Assembly: GCA_029864805.1 (NCBI GenBank) | Contig: JAOTSS010000016.1 | Location: 1 to 34,748 of the forward strand | Source: Candidatus Nitrosopumilus sp. | GTDB lineage: Archaea > Thermoproteota > Nitrososphaeria > Nitrososphaerales > Nitrosopumilaceae | Direction of reading: 5' to 3' | DNA: 34,748 nucleotides | Shown: positions 26,273 through 33,172 of the stretch, piece after piece | Numbering within the stretch: the stretch's first letter is position 1 | How the letters are laid out: every line of letters starts with the position of its first letter | Position numbers and translations under genes: made by a program | The notes under the pieces: model-generated | Seen by the model: the letters and a program-made list of their open reading frames with translations, nothing else | The model's database searches: none | What the model was told of the DNA's origin: nothing

Positions 26273-26842
26273 TTGGCAAAAATTGTAGTTATTGTTGGCT
26301 CGGTTAGATCTGAAAGACATGGAATAAAAGTTGCAAAATGGATTGTTGCAAAATTACAAAACAGAGGCCATCAAGTTTTTTTGGCAGATCCTGTAGAGTT
26401 GAAACTTCCATTACTTGATAAAATGTACAAAGAAATAGAATCACCCTCTGAAAAATTACAAGAATTTCAAAAAATTATTAAAGATGCAGATGGCTATGTC
26501 CCAATAACTCCTGAATATAATCACAGTGTGTCATCTGCATTAAAAAATACGTTGGATTATTTTTTAGAAGAATATTTCTTCAAGCCCTCAGCTATCGTCT
26601 CTTATTCGGTGGGTTCTTTTGGTGGAATCCTTGCAGGAAACCATCTGCGACAAATATTGGCAGAGATGGGCACTCTTGCAATTCCATCACAACTGTCAAT
26701 TTCCAAAGTTCAAGAAGTCTTTGATACTGATGGAAAATTATTAGATGAGAACTATGAAAAAAGGATTTCGAGATTTCTAGATGAATTTGAATGGCATGTG
26801 TCAGCCTTTACAAAACAAAGAAAAAGTGGGACGCCTTATTGA
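26273..26842 (+). CDS. NADPH-dependent FMN reductase family protein
   Basis: This flavodoxin-fold protein has 189 residues from the TTG at 26273 (MAKIVVIVGSVRSERHG). The FMN phosphate loop GSVRSERHG, the family motif TPEYNHSVSSALKNTLDY and VGSFGGILAG are all present. The frame stays open upstream to 26150 but that N-terminus overlaps the ppa start and is unlike the family, so the shorter start is preferred; a T-rich TATA-like stretch lies about 26 bases before it. It probably reduces FMN or quinones with NAD(P)H. Physiological substrate unknown. Confidence 0.88.
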   Translation: MAKIVVIVGSVRSERHGIKVAKWIVAKLQNRGHQVFLADPVELKLPLLDKMYKEIESPSEKLQEFQKIIKDADGYVPITPEYNHSVSSALKNTLDYFLEEYFFKPSAIVSYSVGSFGGILAGNHLRQILAEMGTLAIPSQLSISKVQEVFDTDGKLLDENYEKRISRFLDEFEWHVSAFTKQRKSGTPY

Positions 26843-26844
26843 TT

Positions 26845-27267
26845 TTAAATCAAATCATTGGTATTATGAATGACTCTGAAGATTTTTACCGTGTAATCTC
26901 CCTGAAAAATATTTACAACTTCTCCTGTGTTTGAATCCAGATTTCTGACTCTGAATTTGTATTCGTATGAGCCATCACCTTTTACATCTACTTGTGCAAA
27001 GTGAACCGGATCATCCCCACTGTAAAACTGAATGATTACGGGATATCTTTCAACGTATTCCGATGGTCCACCTTTTACAAAGCCCCAGGAAAACTTGTTA
27101 TCCTCAGGTACATTCATTGTCGTTACTGTTTTTTTTAAACTAATTTCTTCATTAATTGGAGTGATCGTGACTTCATTGGTCTGTGCAGAAATCTCTGCTG
27201 GAATCACTCCAATAGATAATATTGCTAGCATTGATGCCATCACAAATACTTTGGATTTTAAATTCAT
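26845..27267 (-). CDS. small secreted beta-sandwich protein
   Basis: This 140-residue protein has a signal peptide (KSKVFVMASMLAILSIGVIP, cleavage likely after AEISA). A soluble beta-rich domain of about 110 residues follows, with GDGSYEYKFRVRN and GDYTVKIFRVIHN strands typical of Ig-like folds. The ATG at 27267 is chosen because a TATA-like TTATTTAAG (27290-27298) is centred 27 bases upstream; a TTG six codons earlier is less likely. Not recognised further. Confidence 0.72.
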   Translation of the reverse strand: MNLKSKVFVMASMLAILSIGVIPAEISAQTNEVTITPINEEISLKKTVTTMNVPEDNKFSWGFVKGGPSEYVERYPVIIQFYSGDDPVHFAQVDVKGDGSYEYKFRVRNLDSNTGEVVNIFQGDYTVKIFRVIHNTNDLI

Positions 27268-27324
27268 TTGATTGTATTTTTCCAAAGTTCCTTAAATAAT
27301 TTTTTACCAATTTGTTCTAATCCT

Positions 27325-27456
27325 TTATGGTAGTTCTTCTTCTAAATCCGAGCATGCTTTGTGAACCCATTTATCTTCAGAATTCTTCAAAATTTCTTTT
27401 CCCACTTTAATTGATTCTCCACACTCTACGCATTTGCCGTTAAATCTGGCCTTCAT
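27325..27456 (-). CDS. tiny LIM/PARP-like zinc-finger protein
   Basis: This 43-residue ORF starts at an ATG read from 27456. It has CVECGESIKVG at residues 9-19, then KWVHKACSDLEEELP with His and Cys at about 32 and 35, giving a CxxC...HxxC zinc site as in treble-clef fingers that describe the state of a reagent-like strip (GKEILKNSEDKWVHKAC). Probably a single zinc finger. Function unknown. Confidence 0.65.
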   Translation of the reverse strand: MKARFNGKCVECGESIKVGKEILKNSEDKWVHKACSDLEEELP

Positions 27457-27481
27457 AGTAGTTGTTTAATCTTGACTCATT

Positions 27482-27565
27482 TTAACTAGTCTCTTCTAAA
27501 CTCTCAAATGGATTTATGTTCATATGTTCCAAAACCCTGCGAAATTCTTCCTTTACTAGTTTCAT
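27482..27565 (-). CDS. possible 27-residue peptide gene
   Basis: A short ORF (MKLVKEEFRRVLEHMNINPF then ESLEETS) lies 25 bases upstream of the tiny zinc-finger gene on the same strand. Its composition is protein-like and helical, but its size makes this uncertain. A plus-strand ORF of similar size overlaps it. Confidence 0.3.
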   Translation of the reverse strand: MKLVKEEFRRVLEHMNINPFESLEETS

Positions 27566-27582
27566 TTGGCCTCTTTATGGGT

Positions 27583-27640
27583 GAACCAAAAGTGCTATGA
27601 GTGGACCGGATGGGAGTTGGTTCTGTATTGGTTCTTTTTT
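27583..27640. repeat. inverted plus tandem GAACCAA repeats with T-run
   Basis: GAACCAA (27583-27589) can pair with TTGGTTC at 27617-27623 or with a second copy at 27628-27634, the latter followed by six T. On the minus strand the two copies are a tandem AGAACCAA repeat with an 11-base period. A second hairpin, GACCAA/TTGGTC, lies at 27739-27767. No gene is evident between 27566 and 27804, so these may be operators or a small RNA with alternative terminator folds. Confidence 0.35.
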
Positions 27641-27804
27641 GAGTTCCGTTGTGACTAGAAATTATTAAATTTTAAATTTTTTTCTAATATATGTCAAAAT
27701 TTTGAGGTCTTGAACTAACTTTGTAATCCCCTTTGATGGACCAATACTTGCAAAACGACTGTTGGTCTGTAAACCATACATGTGGGTACTAAAAATAAAA
27801 AAAT

Positions 27805-28152
27805 TTATGGTGTTGTTCCTGTACCTTTTACCTTTGCGTCCCAGTCATCGACCATTGGAATTCTATTTTCAAGTTCTTCCAAGTATCCATTTACCTCCAT
27901 TGCTGGAATGTTAAATGTTGCAGATACTGTGTCACCAACTTCTGCTACGCAATTTGGAACAACAACTGAACGTCCTAAAACGGACTCGCCAACACAGCCA
28001 TAATCAGTTACAGCAATTACAGTTACGTCTTCAGTAACTAGTGTTGGAACTATATTCCACGGAGTTATTGTAAAAACTAGTGTTACTGAAATTGCAGCAG
28101 CTAATATCAATAGAAACTTTAGCTGTGGTGTTTTTTGTGTTGTTTGTTGCAT
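27805..28152 (-). CDS. membrane-anchored small protein, unknown
   Basis: This 115-residue protein has one N-terminal hydrophobic helix (FLLILAAAISVTLVFTI, about 13-29). A beta-rich extracytoplasmic domain follows, with two cysteines (TDYGCVGES and VPNCVAEV) likely in a disulfide, and a Gly/Thr-rich end. A purine-rich GAGGAG lies 2 bases upstream of the ATG, a TATA box at about 28182-28190 and a CACTAG box at 28208-28218. Not recognised. Confidence 0.72.
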   Translation of the reverse strand: MQQTTQKTPQLKFLLILAAAISVTLVFTITPWNIVPTLVTEDVTVIAVTDYGCVGESVLGRSVVVPNCVAEVGDTVSATFNIPAMEVNGYLEELENRIPMVDDWDAKVKGTGTTP

Positions 28153-28207
28153 TTCTCCTCATACTATATTGTACTTTAGATCATATAAGACAAATGTGTT
28201 TTTTCTT

Positions 28208-28218
28208 CTAGTGCTAAC
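28208..28218 (-). promoter_or_regulatory. CACTAG box upstream of the 115-residue membrane protein
   Basis: Read along the gene the element is GTTAGCACTAG. It ends 17 bases upstream of the TATA-like CTTATATGA and 55 bases before the ATG; the extra distance fits a leader of about 8 bases holding the GAGGAG. Confidence 0.6.
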
Positions 28219-28246
28219 TATTTTTAATTAATCTGACAAATATAGA

Positions 28247-28576
28247 TTATATTTGACAACTACAACTTTTTTGTTTTAGAATTTGGATTTGTTTTGATGG
28301 AATATCTATAAAAACATCTTGTTTTGATTTACCTATTGCATTTTTTTTATCAAGAGGGCTTTGGTGATTATATCCTCTACGCTTCATTTCTTTGACTAAC
28401 TGTTCATGTCTGAGATATAATGCCTTCAGCTTTCCTATCCATCGAATGGTTTCAGGATGTTTTGAATATCCTTTTTTATTCTCAGTTATTACCACCCAAA
28501 TTGCATGCAGTTCACGATGTTCTCCTAATAGATGATTTTTACACAATTTGGCTGGAGATATATCCCAAATTCTCAT
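28247..28576 (-). CDS. T4 endonuclease V-like pyrimidine-dimer DNA glycosylase
   Basis: This 109-residue protein aligns by eye with T4 endonuclease V (DenV). NHLLGEHRELHAIW (14-27) matches T4 QHLMAEYRELPRVF, and KLKALYLRHEQLVKEMKRRGYN matches T4 [22 protein letters not shown]. Glu22 and Arg21 correspond to the catalytic T4 Glu23 and Arg22. The family cuts DNA at UV-induced pyrimidine dimers. T4 uses Thr2 as nucleophile; here residue 2 is Arg, as in many cellular homologues that start MRxW. It overlaps the zinc-ribbon gene upstream by 4 bases (ATGA). Confidence 0.78.
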   Translation of the reverse strand: MRIWDISPAKLCKNHLLGEHRELHAIWVVITENKKGYSKHPETIRWIGKLKALYLRHEQLVKEMKRRGYNHQSPLDKKNAIGKSKQDVFIDIPSKQIQILKQKSCSCQI

Positions 28577-28761
28577 CTAACTGTCTTTTTTCCTCTAGAT
28601 TTTGTTCTCAAAACTGCTTTACAGCAAATGCATCTTGTATCGTCAATTGATAAGAAGAGTCCGCAGAATGTGCATCGTTTGTGCCCAATTTCATACCTAA
28701 TTCTATTTGGAACTGGTTTTGCTTTATTCATTTGACAAATTGCTCTACATGTTCTGCCCAT
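28573..28761 (-). CDS. small zinc-ribbon protein
   Basis: This 62-residue basic protein has one zinc ribbon: CTFCGLFLSI at about 30-39 and CICC at about 44-47. The tail is Arg/Lys-rich (VLRTKSRGKKTVR), suggesting nucleic-acid binding, and an additional Cys pair lies at the N-terminus (TCRAIC). It is translationally coupled to the DNA glycosylase gene and controlled from a CACTAG-box promoter. Confidence 0.75.
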   Translation of the reverse strand: MGRTCRAICQMNKAKPVPNRIRYEIGHKRCTFCGLFLSIDDTRCICCKAVLRTKSRGKKTVR

Positions 28762-28822
28762 AATTTTTCACTTTAATTAAAATTTGAAATCATACTATTT
28801 GAACAAATGAACTTTCTTTATT

Positions 28823-28833
28823 CTAGTGGTAAT
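28823..28833 (-). promoter_or_regulatory. CACTAG box upstream of the zinc-ribbon/DNA glycosylase operon
   Basis: Read along the operon the element is ATTACCACTAG. A weak TATA candidate (CAAATAGTAT, 28793-28802) lies 20 bases downstream; the box ends 61 bases before the ATG, implying a short leader. The same promoter would serve the two coupled genes 28573-28761 and 28247-28576. Confidence 0.55.
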
Positions 28834-28903
28834 AATGTATTTTCCAAAATGATCTTCAAAACATATTTACAAAATTTATGATAAATAAAATACACGATTC
28901 CAT

Positions 28904-29329
28904 CTACTCTGAAACTATTGAATCTTTTTTCGGTATGGGGGCATTATTTTTCAGATGCTCCAATCCTGCTTTCATAAAATGAACATATCTCGCAGCAGAT
29001 TCCTTTTTGGATTTGTTTTTCTCCTTACTCCATTCTGATTTTATTACCTTGTAGCAGATTTCAGTATGATTAAACACCACATTGAATTTTATTTTTCTTG
29101 AAGTCATAACTGTTGTAAGCCACTCCATGTAATTGCAAAATCTCTCGACATCATCTAACTCTACACATGCTCTGAGCCTTTGCAGTGTCTTTTTGGTACT
29201 GTAGACGGTCTTTTCTTTGCCTTCAGCACCCCATCTTCTCAAGGCACCCTTGTCAAGTGTGTAATATTTTTCTGTAATTTTCTTGGCTAATCTCTCAACT
29301 GCCTCATCATCCAGAAATTCCCTTTTAAC
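28904..29329 (-). CDS. unknown basic protein with an apparent non-canonical start
   Basis: The frame is open from a TAG at 29330-29332 to 28904. The first canonical start is TTG at 29242 (112 residues), but the 29 codons upstream look coding (KREFLDDEAVERLAKKITEK, then KYYTLDKGALRRWGAEG). A TATA box centred near 29357 predicts a leaderless 5' end at about 29330, where the frame begins GTT AAA AGG; GTT is one base from GTG. The protein is basic and helical with Cys at about 60 and 70 (141-residue count) and no recognised motif. I annotate the longer frame, 141 residues, with this caveat. Confidence 0.6.
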   Translation of the reverse strand, partial: VKREFLDDEAVERLAKKITEKYYTLDKGALRRWGAEGKEKTVYSTKKTLQRLRACVELDDVERFCNYMEWLTTVMTSRKIKFNVVFNHTEICYKVIKSEWSKEKNKSKKESAARYVHFMKAGLEHLKNNAPIPKKDSIVSE

Positions 29330-29350
29330 CTAACCAAGAAAACGTAAAGA

Positions 29351-29364
29351 GATATTTAAAAGAG
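29351..29364. promoter_or_regulatory. shared bidirectional TATA box
   Basis: GATATTTAAAAGAG contains palindromic TTTAAA. Its centre is about 26 bases upstream of the plus-strand ATG at 29382 and about 28 bases upstream of 29329 on the minus strand, so one box may serve both divergent leaderless genes. Confidence 0.5.
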
Positions 29365-29381
29365 AAATACAGTTCCAAGCC

Positions 29382-29684
29382 ATGGTTTTTGTTGCCATAT
29401 CAAAGATTAACATCAATCAAGATATGGCAGATAAACTTGAGATGTCATTTAGAGAAAGAAGCAGGCAGGTAGATTCAGTTGACGGTTTTTTAGGACTATA
29501 TTTTTTGAGAAGCAAGAAAAACCCAAACGAGTTTAGGGGAATTTTCAGATTCAAAGACGAGGAATCATTCAAAAAGTATATGAAAAGTGATCTGCACAGG
29601 CAATCCCACGACAAGACACATCAGACAATCAATGAGGCCATAAAATCAAATTCTGTAGAGTTTTTCCATGAGATAACTCAATAG
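29382..29684 (+). CDS. antibiotic-biosynthesis-monooxygenase (ABM/IsdG-fold) protein
   Basis: This 100-residue dimeric ferredoxin-like protein starts FVAISKININQDMADKLE. The following FRERSRQVDSVDGFLGLYFL, the strand EFRGIFRFKDEESFKKYM and the motif DLHRQSHDK match the ABM superfamily (HmoA/IsdG heme monooxygenases, quinol monooxygenases). Asn9 and the His of QSH could be the family's catalytic Asn/His pair; the IsdG Trp is replaced (Phe/Tyr). A heme or quinone monooxygenase is possible; the substrate is not shown. Confidence 0.8.
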   Translation: MVFVAISKININQDMADKLEMSFRERSRQVDSVDGFLGLYFLRSKKNPNEFRGIFRFKDEESFKKYMKSDLHRQSHDKTHQTINEAIKSNSVEFFHEITQ

Positions 29685-29708
29685 TATTATCTAGATTCCA
29701 AAAATATC

Positions 29709-30086
29709 TTACAATACATTGATTTTATTTGCTTCTGGTTTAAACAAAAATTCATCAATGTTTGTCCTTGTAATTTTGAAATTGGGGTTTATCTCCTGAA
29801 TTATTTTTGCAGTCAAACCCAGCGACATCTTGACACCATCCGTCTTTTCTGGATCCGTTCCGGGAAACAGCCTGACTGTGGTCTTGTCCTTTCTGGTGGA
29901 AATTTCAATGAAAAATTGCTGATGTAATTTATCAATAACTACTGCAGGAACCAATGCGGTTCTTTTCTCCTTGTCTATGTAAACATTAAGCAATTTTATC
30001 AAGCATGGTTTCTTTATGATTGTCTCTACGAATTCTTTAGAGAAAGACTCAAGGTCGATCTTTTTATCAAAAACTACATGCGGCAT
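29709..30086 (-). CDS. unknown 125-residue protein
   Basis: This alpha/beta protein has a helix SKEFVETIIKKPCLIKLLNV and a later sheet-rich segment (FFIEISTRKDKTTVRLFPG). It has no membrane helix and one Cys. It follows the zinc-ribbon gene at 30119-30298 by 32 bases on the same strand, so it is probably transcribed from the same CACTAG-box promoter. Not recognised. Confidence 0.65.
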   Translation of the reverse strand: MPHVVFDKKIDLESFSKEFVETIIKKPCLIKLLNVYIDKEKRTALVPAVVIDKLHQQFFIEISTRKDKTTVRLFPGTDPEKTDGVKMSLGLTAKIIQEINPNFKITRTNIDEFLFKPEANKINVL

Positions 30087-30118
30087 TATGTTTCACTACA
30101 TCCTCTTCTTTTCTTTCA

Positions 30119-30298
30119 TCAAACAGTAAACAATTGTTTCTTTAATTCCTCAGCAAATATTGCCAGCTTGCAGCTTTTGCATGCCAACAAATCTTCTCTT
30201 TTTCTTCCTGATGCTGATTTCAATAACACCAAAGAAGGCTGTCTGCAATTAGGACAGTCTGCCAACAAGGGCTCTCTGCTTGAAAACTTTTGATTCAT
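30119..30298 (-). CDS. small zinc-ribbon protein
   Basis: This 59-residue ORF begins at an ATG read from 30298. It has CPNC at residues 15-18 and CKSC at 40-43, separated by a basic loop (LLKSASGRKREDLL); the C-terminus is a helix (AEELKKQLFTV). The CxxC-x21-CxxC spacing is that of a zinc ribbon. It has a leaderless-type promoter: TATA-like TTTATTAAAT centred 27 bases and a CACTAG box 47 bases upstream. The opposite-strand frame here is a shadow. Confidence 0.75.
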   Translation of the reverse strand: MNQKFSSREPLLADCPNCRQPSLVLLKSASGRKREDLLACKSCKLAIFAEELKKQLFTV

Positions 30299-30345
30299 GG
30301 AAAATGATACTCAGAATATTATTTAATAAATGACCAAAAAATATT

Positions 30346-30356
30346 CTAGTGGTAAT
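30346..30356 (-). promoter_or_regulatory. CACTAG box upstream of the 59-residue zinc-ribbon gene
   Basis: Read along the gene the element is ATTACCACTAG. It ends 15 bases before the TATA-like TTTATTAAAT (30321-30330) and 47 bases before the ATG at 30298. Confidence 0.65.
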
Positions 30357-30428
30357 ATTACTCATCACAAATTATTTTTAAAAAAAATAAGTAAAGATTA
30401 TTTTTCAAAAATTATCGCATTTTGAAAT

Positions 30429-30992
30429 CTATTCTTTTTTTGACATATCAATGTTGATTCTTAAAGCCCTGTTGATAGTTTGAATTGCTTTTCCTATCAC
30501 TACCGGACTAATCGAAAAGAATCCTCTATACATTCTATCCCCTATGTCTTCTGCAACCAATCCAAATGGTCCTTCAGGTCCTGTTGTTACTACTATCCAC
30601 ATATCTGAGATATTTGTTCCGTCACAGCTAACCACTTCAGTTGTTTTAGGTGGCTGAGGCGCCAACAATGAATTGTTAAAATTACCTATTATCCATGCCT
30701 TTGGGACTTTTTTTAGAATCTCGACATATCTGTCCTCTACATACTTGTACCTCTTTTCAGTCTCAAAAGTTGCCAATAGTGGTTGATTGTTTTTTACTGC
30801 ATAGTTTTCAAGCAGGATGCTTAGTCGGTATAATCCCTTTGTGCCTGTTTTGAAATTAACATATCCAGCCTTTACGTATTCGTCTAATGACCATAGAATG
30901 TTATGATCTGTAAGATCTGTTACTTCTTGATCAGATAGTCCTGGAAATTGACTCCAGATTTCATCCATGAAACTTTGATATCTGTATTGCAT
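30429..30992 (-). CDS. DICT-type sensory domain protein
   Basis: This is a 187-residue protein. The first 60 residues are a winged-helix-like region (DEIWSQFPGLSDQEVTDLTD; KAGYVNFKTGTKGLYRLSIL). The rest resembles the DICT domain: FETEKRYKYVEDRYVEIL at about 76-93, WIIGNFN at 100-106, WIVVTTGPEGPFGLVAED at 132-149 and MYRGFFSISPVV at 154-165. DICT is a sensory domain of diguanylate cyclases and two-component proteins, with a suggested light-response role. It could be a DNA-binding sensor, hence a candidate regulator for the CACTAG boxes. The domain call is from memory of the family. Confidence 0.62.
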   Translation of the reverse strand: MQYRYQSFMDEIWSQFPGLSDQEVTDLTDHNILWSLDEYVKAGYVNFKTGTKGLYRLSILLENYAVKNNQPLLATFETEKRYKYVEDRYVEILKKVPKAWIIGNFNNSLLAPQPPKTTEVVSCDGTNISDMWIVVTTGPEGPFGLVAEDIGDRMYRGFFSISPVVIGKAIQTINRALRINIDMSKKE

Positions 30993-31040
30993 AATTGATT
31001 CAAGTTTTTGTAGTATTTAACACAGTGATAACCTTTTCAA

Positions 31041-31051
31041 CTAGTGCTAAT
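31041..31051 (-). promoter_or_regulatory. CACTAG box upstream of the DICT-domain gene
   Basis: Read along the gene the element is ATTAGCACTAG. It ends 19 bases before the TATA-like GTTAAATAC (31013-31021) and 48 bases before the ATG at 30992. The divergent gene at 31106 shares the spacer but sees the box in the opposite orientation. Confidence 0.65.
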
Positions 31052-31105
31052 TTTAAAATCCAAAACAAAGGAGTCCTATTTTAGCGATACTGACAATATA
31101 ATAAC

Positions 31106-31372
31106 ATGAGACAAATTTTTGTTATACTTGCAGTTGGTGCGCCGCTATTCTTGGCAGCATTATTTATTGCAAATAGTATTGTATCCGATAATTCTCCAAT
31201 GTTCAGAGAAATACCTTTTGATGAATCACAAAATTTACAGCAGACATATCAAGCAGGATTGAATCACTGTGAAAGTAATTACGAAAATTTTGATACATTA
31301 GATAAGAAAAATGAATATGAGCAATGCATCAACTCAGTTGAAACATGGTATGCTGAGAATGTTGAAAAATAA
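31106..31372 (+). CDS. small exported/anchored protein
   Basis: This 88-residue protein has an N-terminal hydrophobic helix (IFVILAVGAPLFLAALFIA), either a signal peptide or an anchor. The acidic helical domain that follows has two cysteines (GLNHCESN and YEQCINS) in a CHCH-like spacing. ATG start, TATA-like CTATTTTAG about 30 bases upstream. It converges with the epimerase gene (7-base gap). Not recognised. Confidence 0.68.
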   Translation: MRQIFVILAVGAPLFLAALFIANSIVSDNSPMFREIPFDESQNLQQTYQAGLNHCESNYENFDTLDKKNEYEQCINSVETWYAENVEK

Positions 31373-31379
31373 TAGATGA

Positions 31380-32780
31380 TCAGATTGGTTTTCCCTTGTA
31401 CTGATAATCAATTATTTTGTGAAACGTATTATGTGATGCGATTACAGCTAGAGTGGATAATGCAGTCCATATGAAATTTCTGATTGTTATTAGTTCATTT
31501 GGCTTGTCAATGATCAGTGAGGTTTCAAACACAACATAAAAGTTGTCAAAGAGCCAGAACGCCAAGGTTATCCATGACAGCACACCTCCAATGAGAAATC
31601 CCAATCTGGTTTTGCTTTTGACAAAGACTATTGCAGTAATTATTGTGATGTACCAAAGTACTCCTGCCAAAATCCAAATGGGTTCAAAGAGTTCGGATCT
31701 GTCATCTAACCAATAGTATGTTGTTCCGACTAGAGCCATTGCAATTAGTGATGCAAGTAACAGTTTCTGGTTAATCTTGAATCCCGTACGCTCTTCTCGT
31801 AGCGGAGTAGCAGGAGGGTTTTCTCTAATTTCCTTTGTTGCAATATCTATTGCATCCCTTACTGATTTGAGTTGCAATGGGATGATCTTGGTAATGGAAT
31901 TGTCAGTGACGACTGTATCGTGAACCAGACTGTCTATGAGTGGTCTTGCCAACGAGGCTTTTACGGGGGTAATGAGATCAACCCAGTATGACGATAATCG
32001 TGTGGTAAGAAATGGGATCTGTATCACAAATAGACTCTTGTTCAAATATTTTGCATAAACTCGCATGAGTTCCTCGTAGGTCATCTTGTCTTTTCCTCCA
32101 ATTTCATAGATATTCCCCGCTGTCTCCGGATATATCATACATCCTGCAAGGTATTCTATTACATCATCAACTGCTATGGGCTGTGCAAGTGACTTTACCC
32201 AGGAAGGACACACCATGACTGGCAATCGTTCCACCAGGTATCTTAGCATGGCATACGAACCCCCTTGAGCACCAATGATTAATGATGCACGCAACTCTGT
32301 CACTGGGATGTCCCCTGATGCAAGTATCTCTCCAACCTCTTTTCTACTTTTCATGTGTGGAGATAAATCAAGACTGTCATTTACCAGCCCTCCAAGATAG
32401 ATTATTCTTTTGACTCCTGCTTTTGTTGCAGCTGCAAGGAAATTCTGAGCTTGAATCTTTTCACGAGATGCAAATTCCTTCCACTGATCTTTGCTGCCCT
32501 CCATTGAATGAAGCAAATAGTATGCTACCTCAACTCCCGTCAGTGCATTTTCTAATTGGACTACATCAAAGACATCTGCTTTGACATATTTTACATTTGT
32601 AGTGTCTGGAATTTCTCGTCTTGACATTCCTTTGACTGAATATCCAAGTTTGGAAAGATGTGATATTAGACGTGTTCCAATAAATCCAGTTGCTCCTGTA
32701 ACCATGATGCTGTAAGGCTTGTTTTTTGTAGTATCAGTTGACTGCTGAGCCATTTCTATTTGAGTCTCATTTTCTGACAT
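31380..32780 (-). CDS. SDR/NmrA-like NAD(P)-dependent epimerase with C-terminal membrane domain
   Basis: This 466-residue protein begins with an atypical extended SDR domain. The nucleotide-binding motif TGATGFIG is at 28-35, with AYYLLHSMEGSK near 88-99, YLGGLV near 128, ELRASLIIGAQ near 162 and DKMTYEELM near 230. A long C-terminal part has about four transmembrane helices (LLLASLIAMALVGTTYYWL; IWILAGVLWYITIITAIVFV; and two more). The family resembles NDUFA9/Ycf39-type SDRs. The gene is visibly richer in G+C than most of the window (29 of 60 bases in 32161-32220, against 21 of 60 in 12301-12360). Substrate unknown. Confidence 0.85.
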   Translation of the reverse strand: MSENETQIEMAQQSTDTTKNKPYSIMVTGATGFIGTRLISHLSKLGYSVKGMSRREIPDTTNVKYVKADVFDVVQLENALTGVEVAYYLLHSMEGSKDQWKEFASREKIQAQNFLAAATKAGVKRIIYLGGLVNDSLDLSPHMKSRKEVGEILASGDIPVTELRASLIIGAQGGSYAMLRYLVERLPVMVCPSWVKSLAQPIAVDDVIEYLAGCMIYPETAGNIYEIGGKDKMTYEELMRVYAKYLNKSLFVIQIPFLTTRLSSYWVDLITPVKASLARPLIDSLVHDTVVTDNSITKIIPLQLKSVRDAIDIATKEIRENPPATPLREERTGFKINQKLLLASLIAMALVGTTYYWLDDRSELFEPIWILAGVLWYITIITAIVFVKSKTRLGFLIGGVLSWITLAFWLFDNFYVVFETSLIIDKPNELITIRNFIWTALSTLAVIASHNTFHKIIDYQYKGKPI

Positions 32781-32793
32781 GCCTTAACTGTTC

Positions 32794-33165
32794 TTATAGT
32801 ACATCGCTCAATTTTTTCAGTTTTCTCAAATCAGTTATCTCAATATTATTGCTTAACGTAACAATTTTTGCAAGTTTTGGATTTGCATCTTCCCCTAACT
32901 TGAGTACTATCTCTCCTTGCAGTCTTATTTCAAGCGTAATGTTTTCTTGTTTTAGGTTCTTTGCAAGGTCTTTTGCCTCTGATAATTGCTTGATCAAGCC
33001 AGGTCTTTTTGTAATTTCAATTGGAATATCAATAATGTCAATGATTCGAGAGTTTCCTTTTACCGTGAAATTAATTGATGGATTATCATTACATGTAATT
33101 TTTAGGCCTCCACTATTCAAGAAAGATAAAAAATTGGCGGGAAGATCAAAATTTTTCATTCTCAT
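32794..33165 (-). CDS. unknown 123-residue protein
   Basis: This alpha/beta protein begins FDLPANFLSFLNSGGLKITC and has strands IIDIIDIPIEITKRP and NITLEIRLQGEIVLKLGE around a Lys-rich helix. Starts are possible at GTG 33171, ATG 33165 and ATG 33159; I chose 33165, next to a purine-rich AAGGTG. It is the second gene of the operon 33358 to 31380. Its LEIRLQGEIVLKLG strand pair resembles the MQGKIEKEGKVI strands of the preceding small protein. Not recognised. Confidence 0.65.
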   Translation of the reverse strand: MRMKNFDLPANFLSFLNSGGLKITCNDNPSINFTVKGNSRIIDIIDIPIEITKRPGLIKQLSEAKDLAKNLKQENITLEIRLQGEIVLKLGEDANPKLAKIVTLSNNIEITDLRKLKKLSDVL

Positions 33166-33172
33166 CCACACC

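Noticed and set aside
30078..30293. Plus-strand ORF of 71 codons
   Set aside because: It is antisense to the minus-strand zinc-ribbon gene 30119-30298, whose paired CxxC knuckles, TATA box and upstream element make it the real gene.
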